In this document: positions 43,486 to 54,900 of the stretch, piece after piece | Layout: every line of letters starts with the position of its first letter | Numbering within the stretch: the first letter of the stretch is position 1 | Source: Schistocerca nitens | Taxonomy: Eukaryota > Arthropoda > Insecta > Orthoptera > Acrididae | DNA: 64,000 bases | Direction of reading: 5' to 3' | Assembly: GCF_023898315.1 (NCBI RefSeq) | Contig: NC_064623.1 | Span: 17,931,140-17,995,139, forward strand | The notes under the pieces: generated by a model | The model's database searches: none | What the model was told of the DNA's origin: nothing | What the model saw: the letters and a program-made list of their open reading frames with translations, nothing else | Position numbers and translations under genes: made by a program

Positions 43486-44303
43486 TTCATCATCGCCATA
43501 CTGGCGTATCACCCGGCCTGATGGTATGGGGTGCCACTGGTTACACGTCTCGGTCACCTCTTGTTCGAATTGACGGCACTTTGAACAGTGTGCGTTACAT
43601 TTCAGATGTGTTACGACCCGTGGCTCTCCCCTTCATTCGATCCTTGCGAAACCCTACATTTCAGCACGACCGCATATTGCAGGTCCTGTACGAGCCTTTC
43701 TGGATACAGAAAATGTTCGACTGCTACCCTGGCCAGCACATTCTCCAGATCTAATTGAAAACGTCTGGTCAATGGTGGCCGAGCAACTGGCTCGTCACAA
43801 TACGCCAGTCAGTACTTTTGATGAACTGTGGTATCGAGTTGAAGCTGCATGGGCAGCTGTACCTGTACACACCATCCAAGCTCTGTTCGACTCAATGCCC
43901 AGGCGTATCGAGGCCCTTATTATGGCCAGAGGTGGTTGTTCTAGGTACTGATTTCTCAGAATCTATGTACCCAAATTGCGGCGCCGGCCGGAGTGGCTGA
44001 GCGGTTAAAGGCGCTACAGTCTGGAACCGCACGTCCGCTACGGTCGCAGGTTCGAATCCTGCCTCGGGCATGGATGTGTGTGATGTCCTTAGGTTAGTTA
44101 GGTTTAAGTAGTTATAAGTTCTAGGGGACTTACGACCACAGCAGTTGAGTCCCATAGTGCTCAGAGCCATTTGAACCATTTTGAACCCAAATTGCGTGAA
44201 AATGTAATCCCATGTCAGTACTAGTATAATATATTTGTCCAATGAATACCCGTTTGTCATGTGCATTTCGTCTTGGTGTAACAATTTTAATGGCCAGTAG
44301 TGT
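43486..44303 (+). mobile_element. Tc1-D relic, 5' half missing, abutting the inverted full copy
   Basis: Opposite-orientation copy of the same family. It starts in mid-transposase right after the TA of the full copy (MVWGATGYTSRSPLVRIDGT) and continues to its 3' TIR (complement of CACTACTGGCCATTAAAATT) at 44303. The stretch between the second Asp and ENVWSM is frameshifted. A SINE-1 (43981-44184) is inserted. Its first base matches an internal TA of the family, which suggests the full copy inserted into this one, followed by loss of the other half. Confidence 0.85.
43981..44184 (+). mobile_element. SINE-1 copy inside Tc1-D
   Basis: Forward SINE-1 flanked by ACCCAAATTGCG at 43969-43980 and 44185-44196 (12 bp, perfect). 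Confidence 0.95.
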
Positions 44304-44379
44304 AGAATACTATCCTCATACAGTGCAATAATACATCACTCAAGTACTTTTGGTGTTACCTGTTCGTTCCCTTACTCAA

Positions 44380-45535
44380 GATTTTTACGGTAAAGCGTAC
44401 CATCTTTGGACACAGATTCCAGAACGATGGCAAGTTACTAGCGTTTCTCATTCTCTTCCTGTTTCTCTTGTAATTCAGCGATGAGCACTTTTCCCACTTG
44501 CAGCACACAGAATTTCCTATTTAGATTTACTGGTGTTTTAGTGAAGCTTTCTGGGTTTACAGTGAACCTAATAATCGTATTCGCAAGTTTTAGAGCTCGT
44601 CAATCGACAACTCGGGTCATTTAAATTTAGAAACTATGGTAGCACATCATGGTCAGTGACCACTGTAAAATGGCTACCATAAAGACAGCACTAGAAATAA
44701 TTAACCCCGAATACCAGAGTTAGCAGCGCCATCTCCATAGCACTGTAGTTAATTTTGGCTCTAAGCTGTCGGGATGTGTAATCAATTGGTTTCTTAATAT
44801 CATCTTGTTTCTGGCTTATAACATGGACGAAAGCGTAATCATTATCATAACACAACAGAATGATTGGTTTTTTTAAGTCCGTGGGGTTTTATGATAACAT
44901 CTTTAATTTGTTGAACTGCCGCATCACAGTCAGTGCTCATATTGAAAGTTTCTCTCTTCTTCAACAACTTAGTCAAAGGCTTCGTGACTGAGGCATAATC
45001 TGGCATGAATCTTTGATAACAGCTCTCAAAACCCAGAACGATTTTATATTTTTCGGTGCAGGAAAGTCATCAATAATTCATGAGAGTTGTGGATCGAGTT
45101 TAACATCCACAGACATTATAATGTGGTCTAGATGCATCACATGAGACTTCGAAAAATGTGTGAGTGTGGCAGCACACTTCTTAATCGTATGCCATGTTTC
45201 TGGACTGAGTGTGAGGAGACGAGTGATACCTTCCCGAGGCATGGCAGACAAACAGTGGCTTTCAATCCATGCAGTAATATGCAAATTGCTGTAAAGTATA
45301 CAGGGCATGTGCTAGTCTGAAAGTCGTTATGAAAAATTCATCTAGTCTAGAAGATATGACAAGGGCCATCTTGGGTCTATCTTGAGGAGCTAGGGGTTTC
45401 TGATGGTAAATCAACCGTTGAGGCGAAATGTCTGCGATATTCCAAGTGGGCGAGTGTTTCATCAAGAGGGTGCGTGGGCTGGGGAACGGATACGTGTCTG
45501 GTGTTCTAGTGTGATCTACTGCTTGCATATCAACA
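44380..45535 (-). pseudogene. Ty3/gypsy-like pol relic (RT to RNase H)
   Basis: Decayed LTR-retrotransposon polyprotein on the minus strand. In order from 45535: an RT N-terminal part (TPDTYPFPSP, then LAPQDRPKMALV), a region resembling the FGLCNAPATFQ area (TFRLAHALYTLQQF), the linker (DFPAPKNIKSF), the connection (YASVTKPLTKLLKKRETFN in shifted frames), and RNase H (KPIDYTSRQLRAKINYSAME, then GSHFTVVTDHDVLP). Stops and frameshifts are frequent and the catalytic motifs are not intact. No LTRs, gag, protease or integrase were recognised. Family identity rests on the order of several weakly conserved motifs. Confidence 0.7.
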
Positions 45536-45664
45536 CGAAGGCGCTAAGTTCTCTTCCATTGATACTCATTTTTGGTACTGTGGCAGTGAGCTATGCCCGT
45601 GGGATAAACGAAGACGCGATTATTCCCACATCTAACTGCTGTTCAGTGCTTTTTTGTATGACTG

Positions 45665-46415
45665 ACTGTAAATACGAAGGGGTGAAGATCTCTTCTGAAC
45701 ACCACGCGGCATGGCATCCCAGATCTGCTAATAATGTTCATGTCTGGGCAGTTTGGCGGCCATCGGAAGTATTTAAACCCGGAAGTGTGTTCCCGGAGCC
45801 ACTCTGTAGCAATTCTGGACGTCGCATTGCCCTGCTGGAATTGCCCAAGTCCGTCGGAATGCACAATAGACATGAATGGATGCAGGTGATCAGACAGGAT
45901 GTTCACGCACGTGTCAGCTTCTAGAGTCCCAGGTCACTCCAAATGCACACGCCTTACACCATTACGAAGCCCCCTGCAGCTTAAACAGTCCGCTGCTGAC
46001 TTGCAGGGTCCATAGATTCACGAGGTTGTTACCATATCTGTACACGCCGATTCGCTCGATACAATTTGAAACGAGACTCGTCCGACCAGGCAACATATTT
46101 CCAGTCATGAACACTCCAATGTCGGTGTTGACGGGTCTAGGCGAAGCGTAAAGCTTTGTGTCGTGCAGTCATCAAGGGTACACGAGTGGGCCTTCGGCTC
46201 CGAAAGCCCATATCGGTGATGTTTCGTTGAATGGTTTGCACACCTGCACTTGTTGATGGCACAGCACTGAAATCTGCAGCAGTTTGCGGAAGGGTTGCAC
46301 TTCTGTCACGCTAGGCGATTCTCTTCAGTCGGCGTTGGTCCCGTTCTTGCAGGATCTTTTTCCGGCCTCAGCAACATCAGAGATTTGATGTTTTGCCGGA
46401 TTCTTGATATTCACG
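45665..46415 (-). mobile_element. Tc1-B relic, 3'-truncated, cut by LINE-R
   Basis: Minus-strand Tc1-B fragment: FQQGNATSRIATEWLREH (the second Asp is Gly here), PDMNII, and upstream core and HTH sequence to 46415, where LINE-R begins. The 5' TIR is absent on the far side of LINE-R. Its 3' breakpoint lies at the same family position as in the copy at 7215. Confidence 0.85.
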
Positions 46416-49400
46416 GTTGTTGTTGTGGTCTTCAGTCCTGAGACTGGTTTGATGCAGCTCTCCATGCTACTCTATCCTGTGCAAGCTTCTTCATCTCCCA
46501 GTACCTACTGCAACCTACATCCTTCTGAATCTGCTTAGTGTATTGATCTCTTGGTCTCCCACTACGATTTTTACCCTCCACGCTGCCCTCCAATGCTAAA
46601 TTTGTGATCCCTTGATGCCTCAAAACATGTCCTACCAACCGATCCCTTCTTCCCTTCTTCTAGTCAAGTTGTGCCACAAACTTCTCTTCTCCCCAATCCT
46701 ATTCAATACCTCCTCATTAGTTACGTGATCTACCCACCTTATCTTCAGCATTCTTCTGTAGCACCACATTTCGAAAGCTTCTATTCTCTTCTTGTCCAAA
46801 CTATTTATCGTCCATGTTTCACTTCCATACATGGCTACACTCCATACAAAACTTCCAGAAACGACTTCCTGACACTTAAATCTATACTCGATGTTAACAA
46901 ATTTCTCTTCTTCAGAAACGATTTCCTTGCCATTGCCAGACTACATTGTATATCCTCTCTACTTCGACCATCATCAGTTATTTTACTCCCTAAATAGCAA
47001 AACTCCTTTACTACTTTAAGTGTCTCATTTCCTAATCTAATACCCTCAGCATCACCCGATTTAATTTGACTACATTCCATTATTCTCGTTTTCCTTTTGT
47101 TGATGTTCATCTTATATCCTCCTTTCAAGACACTGTCCATTCCGTTCAACTGCTCTTCCAAGTCCTTTGCTGTCTCTGACAGAATTACAATGTCATCGGC
47201 GAACCTCAAAGTTATTACTTCTTCTCCATGAATTTTAATACCTACTCCGAATTTTTCTTTTGTTTCCTTTACGGCTTGCTCAATATACAGATTGAGTAAC
47301 ATCGGGGAGAGGCTACAACCCTGTCTCACTCCTTTCCCAACCACTGCTTCCCTTTCATGTCCCTCGACTCTTATAACTGCCATCTGGTTTCTGTACAAAT
47401 TGTAAATAGCCTTTCGGTCCTTGTATTTTACCCCTGCTACCTTCAGAATTTGAAAGAGGGTATTCCAGTTAACGTTGTCAAAAGCTTTCTCTAAGTCTAC
47501 AAATGCTAGAAACGTAGGTTTGCCTTTTCTTAATCTTTCTTCTAAGATAAGTCGTAAGGTTAGTATTGCCTCACGTGTTCCAACATTTCTACGGAATCCA
47601 AATTGATCTTCCCCGAGGTCCGCTTCTACCAGTTTTTCCATTCCTCTGTAAAGAATTCGCGTTAGTATTTTGCAGCTGTGACTTATTAAACTGATAGTTC
47701 GGTAATTTTCACATCTGTCAACACCTGCTTTCTTTGGGATTGGAATTATTATATTCTTCTTGAAGTCAGTGGGTATTTCGCCTGTCTCATACATCTTGCT
47801 CACCAGATGGTAGAGTTTTGTCATGACTGGCTCTCCCAAGGCCATCAGTAGTTCTAATGGAATGTTGTCTACTCCCGGGGCCTTGTTTCGACTCAGGTCT
47901 TTCAGTGCTCTGTCAAACTCTTCACGCAGTATCTTATCTCCCATTTCATCTTCATCTACATCCTCTTCCATTTCCATAATATTGTCCTAATGTGCATCGC
48001 CCTTGTATAAACCCTCTATATACTCCTTCCACCTTTCTGCCTTCCCTTCTTTGCTTATAACTGGGTTGCCATCTGAGCTCTTGATATTCATACAAGTGGT
48101 TCTCTTCTCTCCAAAGGTCTCTTTAATTTTCCTGTAGGCAGTATCTATCTTACCCCTAGTGAGACAAGCCTCTACATCCTTACATCTGTCCTCTAGCCAT
48201 CCCTGGTTAGCCATTTTGCACTTCCTGTCGATCTCATTTTTGAGACGTATGTATTCCTTTTTGCCTGCTTCATTTACTGCATTTTTATATTTTCTCCTTT
48301 CATCAATTAAATTCAATATTTCTTCTGTTACCCAAGGATTTCTATTAGCCCTCGTCTTTTTACCTACTTGATCGTCTGCTGCCTTCACTACTTCATCCCT
48401 CAGAGCTACCCATTCTTCTTCTACTGTATTTCTTTCCCCCATTCCTGTCAATTGTTCCCTTATGCTCTCCCTGAAACTCTCTACAACCTCTGGTTCTTTC
48501 AGTTTATCCAGGTCCCATCTCCTTAAATTCCCACCTTTTTGCAGTTTCTTCAGTTTCAATCTGCAGTTCATAACCAATAGATTGTGGTCAGAATCCACAT
48601 CTGCCCCTGGAAATGTCTTACAATTTAAAACCTGGTTCCTAAATCTCTTTCTTACCATTATATAATCTGTCTGATACCTTTTAGTATCTCCAGGATTCTT
48701 CCAGGTATACAACCTTCTTTTATGATTCTTGAACCAAGTGTTAGCTATGATGAAGTTACGCTCTGTGCAAAATTCTACAAGGCGGCTTCCTCTTTCATTT
48801 CTTCCCCCCAATCCATATTCACCTACTATGTTTCCTTCTCTCCCTTTTGCTACTGACGAATTCCAGTCACCCATGACTATTAAATTTTCGTCTCCCTTCA
48901 CTACCTGAATAATTTCTTTTATCTCGTCATACATTTCATCAATTTCTTCATCATCTGCAGAGCTAGTTGGCATATAAACCTGTACTACTGTAGTAGGCAT
49001 GGGCTTTGTGTCTATCTTGGCCACAATAATGCGTTCACTATGCTGTTTGTAGTAGCTAACCCGCACTCCTATTTTTTTATTCATTATTAAACCTACTCCT
49101 GCATTACCCCTATTTGATTTTGTATTTATAACCCTGTAATCACCTGACCAAAAGTCTTGTTCCTCCTGTCACCGAACTTCACTAATTCCCACTATATCTA
49201 ACTTTAACCTATCCATTTCCCTTTTTAAATTTTCTAACCTACCTGCCCGATTAAGGGATCTGACATTCCACGCTCCGATCCGTAGAATGCCAGTTTTCTT
49301 TCTCCTGATAACGACGTCCTCTTGAGTAGTCCCCGCCCGGAGATCCGAATGGGGGACTATTTTACCTCCGGAATATTTTACCCAAGAGGACGCCATCATC

Positions 49401-49420
49401 ATTTAATCATACAGTAAAGC
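46416..49420 (-). mobile_element. LINE-R: nearly full-length RTE/BovB-like LINE
   Basis: Non-LTR retrotransposon on the minus strand. It runs from a 5' leader (about 49420-49403, with ATGATGATGATGG) through an endonuclease-RT ORF to a 3' UTR ending in a CAA-repeat tail (GTTGTTGTTG at about 46416 on the plus strand). Fragments of the same family lie at 32746-33130 and 35556-35650. The 5' side abuts a truncated SINE-1 (49421-49562) with no target duplication seen. Confidence 0.9.
46432..49402 (-). pseudogene. LINE-R ORF: endonuclease-reverse transcriptase with lesions
   Basis: Single ORF, translated leftward. It starts near 49402 with an AP-endonuclease domain: GAWNVRSLNRAGRL, GDWNSSVAKGREG near 48870, and SDHNLLVMNCRL near 48590. 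The RT domain (about 47890-47000) has DQFGFRRNVGTREAI, FVDLEKAFDNVNW, GVRQGCSLSPMLLNLY and the catalytic RFADDIVIL (47191-47210). A C-terminal region follows with RRMLKIRWVDHVTNEEVLNR and GHVLRHQG. Lesions: a TGA for Trp near 49167, an in-frame TAG at 47987-47989, a frameshift near 46833 and another near 46640. It resembles genes often labelled craniofacial development protein 2-like in insect annotations, which are really LINE ORFs. Not functional as it stands. Confidence 0.92.
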
Positions 49421-49562
49421 TAGAACTTAGAACTACTCAAGCCTAACTAACCTAAGGACATAACACACATCCATGCCCGAGACAGGATTCGAACCTGTGT
49501 CCGTAGCAGTCATGCGGTTCCAGACTGAAGCGGCTAGAACCGCTCGGCCACACCGGCCGGCT
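49421..49562 (-). mobile_element. Truncated SINE-1 at the LINE-R 5' boundary
   Basis: SINE-1 head and first part of the tail (ending at AGTTCTAAGTTCT on the complement). The last ~55 bp are missing exactly where LINE-R begins. Either LINE-R inserted into the SINE with loss, or the two RNAs were joined during reverse transcription. Confidence 0.88.
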
Positions 49563-50715
49563 CCATATTCTAGGATCAACATCAGTCTTTCATTAAGTCA
49601 TCCATGAACGTAGATCAGGGCTCACGTTACTTTTCCATTTATTTAATAATATTGCAGATATTAGAAATTACATGGCGTTCATTTTGTTCATTTCTTGTGG
49701 TATTGTATTCCACATGGTCCCATAGAGAACATACACAATTTCATTATTAACTCTTTGTGGTTGTTTACTGATTAGCAATCGAGCGTTATTTCAGATTCAC
49801 TTCAATTATTTTTATTGCACAGCCATTAATAACTTACTACGGTTTCATGGTCAATACGAAAGCGGTCATTTATATTTTCAGATCGTAGTTGATCCCAGCA
49901 CGATATACTGAATACATTCTGCCTTCAGCAGATTTGTTATTCCGATAAACTGTTAATGGCAGACCACATATTTAATTCTTTGCGTGAATTTTACAGCAAG
50001 TATAGGGTAGGTCAAGCTGCTGAGAACATAAAGACATGCTAATCCTGAATCCAGTATGTTAACGGTAGCTTTTGTGATTCATGCTTTTTAAGAATAGGAG
50101 TTAGGCAAGACAAAGTAGCAGTCTACATCTGCATACCATGCGTTTCCTCTACCAAGAGAAGGCGCATCACACTTCCAGATATTATTAGGTCTGAACTGCT
50201 TGAACATCAGCTTACATTACTTGAATATATGTTCAAGATCATCTTACTTTTATCATTGCAGTGTGAAAGATCTGCTTACTTCCGAATATTTCAACAGTAG
50301 AAGTTACATCGCAGTTTTGTTTATTCATGTCATTCAGCGCACTCATAGTGAAAGCCTACCACTTATGAACTACGATTAAACTGGTACATCCAGTATGAGG
50401 CTTTCATTGTTCCTACTGATCTCCGCTGCATACATTAATTTCTTTTTCAATTGGTGTTTAGGTGGGATAATTGTGCGCTCTACTGGGTTGGGTAACTTTA
50501 GTGATTCCTCATGGACTGCTCCCAGTATCTTCTAAAGCAATTGTGAGTCCTCTAAATTTCCTGAGACTGTTTCTTCCGTGTGATACTGTTCAACAACGAC
50601 TGCTTTTGTTTCTTGTACACTGGCCAGTAATGTTCCGTGTGGAATTATGACTCTTTGTTTTCCGAAGCGATCTGAGCACTTGGTCGAGACAGTCCGCACA
50701 GGCGCACCGAACACT
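49563..50715. other. Unassigned AT-rich interval
   Basis: No gene or repeat recognised. Confidence 0.45.
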
Positions 50716-50800
50716 GTGCCTTGGTGGCGCAGTGGATAACGCAGCTGCCCAGGACTCACCAGGTCGCTGGTTCGCGTCCCAGTGCGGCGCACATTTTTAC
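50716..50800 (+). other. tRNA-like sequence (probable SINE head)
   Basis: CCTTGGTGGCGCAGTGGATA (A-box-like) is followed 40 bp later by GCTGGTTCGCGTCCCAG (B-box-like), as in a tRNA. The acceptor ends do not clearly pair, so I read it as a SINE head rather than a tRNA gene. Confidence 0.5.
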
Positions 50801-51306
50801 TCGTCGCCACTGATTCCGTATGAAGCCCTGATGCAGCTGATAACATTAATTACTTCCCTTTTCTTTCCTTCGTCCCCACTCTATCTTCAACTTACATACA
50901 CACACTTGTCTTTAATACCGTTGTCTTGGCAAATGCTTCGTTTTGAATGTACTTGGAGGCTACCTAGCACTTCGTTTCTGGTGAGTGAATGGCAGAAGGT
51001 TCCTGCAGGCTCGTGTACTTCGGTTGTTCTCCAGAGAACTCTCCCTGCCGCATCACAGGTAACTTCAGGGCCGCAAATTTACAACAGTAAGATTCACTGT
51101 TTGGTGTAAACTCAAGATTTTTTCTTGGGTTAATCACGCCTTTACAGTGTTCATCGTAGACAACTCGATGCAGTGAGTCAGCAATTTCGACGATCCAAGA
51201 CTAAGATAACCCGAACACCTCTTAGAAAGTGGCGCGGGAAATCACTCCCAAGAATAACACCAAAAACATTTCCTCTTTTCCCAAGCACTTCCATGAAAAC
51301 GTTATA
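50801..51306. other. Unassigned interval
   Basis: Nothing recognised. Confidence 0.45.
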
Positions 51307-52728
51307 CACTCCTGGAAATGGAAAAAAGAACACATTGACACCGGTGTGTCAGACCCACCATACTTGCTCCGGACACTGCGAGAGGGCTGTACAAGCAATG
51401 ATCACACGCACGGCACAGCGGACACACCAGGAACCGCGGTGTTGGCCGTCGAATGGCGCTAGCTGCGCAGCATTTGTGCACCGCCGCCGTCAGTGTCAGC
51501 CAGTTTGCCGTGGCATACGGAGCTCCATCGCAGTCTTTAACACTGGTAGCATGCCGCGACAGCGTGGACGTGAACCGTATGTGCAGTTGACGGACTTTGA
51601 GCGAGGGCGTATAGTGGGCATGCGGGAGGCCGGGTGGACGTACCGCCGAATTGCTCAACACGTGGGGCGTGAGGTCTCCACAGTACATCGATGTTGTCGC
51701 CAGTGGTCGGCGCAAGGTGCACGTGCCCGTCGACCTGGGACCGGACCGCAGCGACGCACGGATGCACGCCAAGACCGTAGGATCCTACGCAGTGCCATAG
51801 GGGACCGCACCGCCACTTCCCGGCAAAATAGGGACACTGTTGCTCCTGGGGTATCGGCGAGGACCATTCGCAACCGTCTCCATGAAGCTGGGCTACGGTC
51901 CCGCACACCGTTAGGCCGTCTTCCGCTCACGCCCCAACATCGTGCAGCCCGCCTCCAGTGGTGTCGCGACAGGCGTGAATGGAGGGACGAATGGAGACGT
52001 GTCGTCTTCAGCGATGAGAGTCGCTTCTGCCTTGGTGCCAATGATGGTCGTATGCGTGTTTGGCGCCGTGCAGGTGAGCGCCACAATCAGGACTGCATAC
52101 GACCGAGGCACACAGGGCCAACACCCGGCATCATGGTGTGGGGAGCGATGTCCTACACTGGCCGTACACCACTGGTGATCGTCGAGGGGACACTGAATAG
52201 TGCACGGTACATCCAAACCGTCATCGAACCCATCGTTCTACCATTCCTAGACCGGCAAGGGAACTTGCTGTTTCAACAGGACAATGCACGTCCGCATGTA
52301 TCCCGTGCCACCCAACGTGCTCTAGAAGGTGTAAGTCAACTACCCTGGCCAGCAAGATCTCCGGATCTGTCCCCCATTGAGCATGATTGGGACTGGATGA
52401 AGCGTCGTCTCACGCGGTCTGCACGTCCAGCACGAACGCTGGTCCAACTGAGGCGCCAGGCGGAAATGGCATGGCAAGCCGTTCCACAGGACTACATCCA
52501 GCATCTCTACGATCGTCTCCATGGGAGAATAGCAGCCTGCATTGCTGCGAAAGGTGGATATACACTGTACTAGTGCCGACATTGTGCATGCTCTGTTGCC
52601 TGTGTCTATGTACCTGTAGTTCTGTCAGTGTGATCATGTGATGTATCTGACCCAAGGAATGTGTCAATAAAGTTTCCCCTTCCTGGGACAATGAATTCAC
52701 GGTGTTCTTATTTCAATTTCCAGGAGTG
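51307..52728 (+). mobile_element. Tc1-A transposon, copy 4
   Basis: Full-length 1422-bp element with TA at 51305-51306 and 52729-52730. Confidence 0.97.
51551..52573 (+). CDS. Tc1-A transposase, copy 4 (intact, 340 aa)
   Basis: Intact frame with the catalytic triad retained. Relative to copy 1 it has about nine substitutions: E55Q, V83I, F90S, Q91R, I93N, T195M, I200M, V279D and V304A. V279D lies two residues after the catalytic E277 (HDW instead of HVW), so this copy is the most likely of the four to be impaired. The frame is open upstream through the TIR into flanking DNA as far as 51173, making a 466-codon open frame. The flanking 44 or so codons (51173-51305) have no recognisable domain, so the long frame is probably accidental. 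Confidence 0.94.
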   Translation: MPRQRGREPYVQLTDFERGRIVGMREAGWTYRRIAQHVGREVSTVHRCCRQWSAQGARARRPGTGPQRRTDARQDRRILRSAIGDRTATSRQNRDTVAPGVSARTIRNRLHEAGLRSRTPLGRLPLTPQHRAARLQWCRDRREWRDEWRRVVFSDESRFCLGANDGRMRVWRRAGERHNQDCIRPRHTGPTPGIMVWGAMSYTGRTPLVIVEGTLNSARYIQTVIEPIVLPFLDRQGNLLFQQDNARPHVSRATQRALEGVSQLPWPARSPDLSPIEHDWDWMKRRLTRSARPARTLVQLRRQAEMAWQAVPQDYIQHLYDRLHGRIAACIAAKGGYTLY

Positions 52729-53279
52729 TACTTTCCTACACTAATCTGTACCTCGACATGGCATGTTCCCAAGAGGTTAATACTTTTTACACCCGACCCA
52801 CTGACGTGGCAGCGTGGCGGCTTCAGTATTTGTGTATTGCTAGGGGCTAAAAGTAGTAGGCTCATCTGAACACCCGTGCCTGTTACAATCCTTACTTATT
52901 TTCCTATTATATTGATTTTCATAATGAGACAACCTCGACATGTAACGTGATTAATCAAGCTTACTGGAACTTGGAGCAGAGTCCGTGTTCCATTTTTCCT
53001 TACCTACGTGCCTTGAAAACTGTCCATGATCTGTATTTCGCCTGTTCTGTCAACAGCTACTTATGTGACCTATCATTTTACAGTGAGAACAGCAAGGGGC
53101 CCGACAGCTATTGGGTTTACGTCCCAGGCACTTACTGTGCCAATTTTTCTCCACTGTGAATGGACGACATGAACATTCCCACAAGAGGAACACAAGATAA
53201 AACAGTTAAACAAATAAAACTGTATGGTTCCAGAGACCGTTTCAAGTTTCAAAGATCATCTGTGATGTAAATATGCACA
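52729..53279. other. Unassigned interval
   Basis: Nothing recognised. Confidence 0.45.
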
Positions 53280-53420
53280 CCGAAGCGATGAATGAAACTT
53301 TGTACAAAGGCCGGGATTCGAACCCAGGCGTCCTGCTCACAAATCATTTGGCGCGAGACATCCGACCATCAGTGGAGCCCGAGGGCAGGGGTTGTAATTA
53401 GGGCCTGGCCACAGTGTACC
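53280..53420 (-). other. tRNA-like SINE fragment
   Basis: The complement carries GCCTGGGTTCGAATCCCGGC (B-box region), next to sequence like ATGAAACTTTGTACAAAGGC. Degenerate; the A-box is unclear. Confidence 0.5.
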
Positions 53421-53499
53421 TGGTCTCTGCTATAGTCTGATGAGTAGGAGGGGAGGGCATGTGGTAGTTAGTGTCGGGTGGTGGAGAGATCCTATTATT

Positions 53500-53640
53500 T
53501 ATTTAATCCCAATTCAGGGGACAAATTGTGAACGAGGCACTGTGCAAGATGGAGGTGGCTCCATAATGGTGTGGTCCATGTTTACATGGAATGGACTGGA
53601 GCTTCTGGTGCAACAGAATCGATCAGTGACTGTGTAATGT
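53500..53640 (+). mobile_element. Tc1-C-like relic, core fragment
   Basis: Plus-strand fragment of a Tc1 transposase core: QDGGGSIMVWSMFTWNGLE, then LVQQNRSVT. It may belong with the catalytic-end fragment at 54530-54690, separated by about 0.9 kb of unassigned sequence. Confidence 0.7.
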
Positions 53641-54529
53641 CTCTTGCAGCGGTCTCTCCGCGATATTTTCAGAAATTTTATAAATTATATAACTCAGTAC
53701 ATATCTCGAAATATCTCTTCTTATCTTACCGATTCCTAAACTTTAATATACGATGATTATCAATGCAAAGTAGTTTCAAGCCCTATCATTGCTTGGAGCG
53801 TGCATTTACTCCATGGAATAGCTTCTCTGCTGTCTATGTTTTCTCTTATGAAAAGAATGAAGGAGATCTTGCCGATTACCCGTGAGAGAACGAAGATGTA
53901 TATGTATGTATTGTTGAGCTAGTCACCATCTTGATGAGATTCTGTACGAGAAGGAATTTAATACATGAACTGAACTAAAGTAAGTGTGTTCGCGTATTAT
54001 TTAACGGATTATTATTATTGACAGTGTCTGCTTACTACGCTGTGTTGCACGGGCTCAGTGGGGAACGTTTGATTTACACTGGACGAACCTGCCGTTTTGT
54101 ATGCTCAAGATATCCAGTTACTTCAAATAAATAGGCTAACACGGTCTTACCAGCAGATCTCCGGTCTTCCCCATGTGATCACCGAAAGTTAATAATTATT
54201 ACAAATGTTTTCAGGAGATCGACTGACAATTTTCGTCACACCGAGACTTCGAGATTGCTTCACTGCCTTATGGATAGAACAGTATTGAACAGTGTGAATG
54301 TGATAAGCCTGGTTTGTGAATGAAAATTCCCTTAATATACGCATGTTTTTTACTATCCTGATCAGAGAAGCTAAATCAGGCCGGTGTGAGAGAGGTTTTT
54401 AAATTTTAGATCTCACAAAAAATATTAAAACTGGAAATGGTTACTTCGACTACTTGGAGTCTATCTGCAGCCATTCATGGACTCCATGTTCGCAAACAAG
54501 AATTGAAATTTTTGGTGTCACAATGAGCG
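53641..54529. other. Unassigned interval, perhaps an insertion
   Basis: AT-rich; no recognisable element ends. It separates two Tc1-C-like fragments. Confidence 0.4.
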
Positions 54530-54690
54530 AACTCACCGGGCCAGATGGATCACGGCTGGTTCGAAGAGCATTTCAGACGATTCGGGTGACCGATTCGGCA
54601 ACCCAGATCGCCCGACATGTATCCCATTCAACGTTTATGGGACACAGTCGAGGGATAATTTGGTGCACAGAACAGTGAACCGGCCCAGGT
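54530..54690 (+). mobile_element. Tc1-C-like relic, catalytic-end fragment
   Basis: Reads, with frameshifts, through WFEEHF and RSPDMYPI to LWDTVEG, the Glu-containing end of a Tc1-like transposase. Confidence 0.65.
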
Positions 54691-54900
54691 ATCGCATGAC
54701 TTTTATCACCACAGTTTATGATTTCCGCTGACAGCCATTCTTTAACGTAGCTGGAAATGTTTTGATCTTCATAGCAGTTCGACATCTTCCAATCATCAGA
54801 GGCACTGACCTTAAACTCCTTTAAGAATGGAGAAAATCGAAGAGGGACAGACCTCGAGATACCCTCGCCGATTATATTGTTTGCCGCCCTACACTATGTA

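Noticed and set aside
46835..49084. LINE-R ORFs as a host 'craniofacial development protein 2-like' gene
   Set aside because: AP-endonuclease followed by RT with a RFADD motif and a CAA-tailed 3' UTR identifies a LINE; the frame has two stops and two frameshifts.
51173..52573. 466-codon open frame as a possible host-transposase fusion gene
   Set aside because: The extra codons are TIR leader plus about 44 codons of flanking DNA with no domain; the MPRQ start is shared by all copies.
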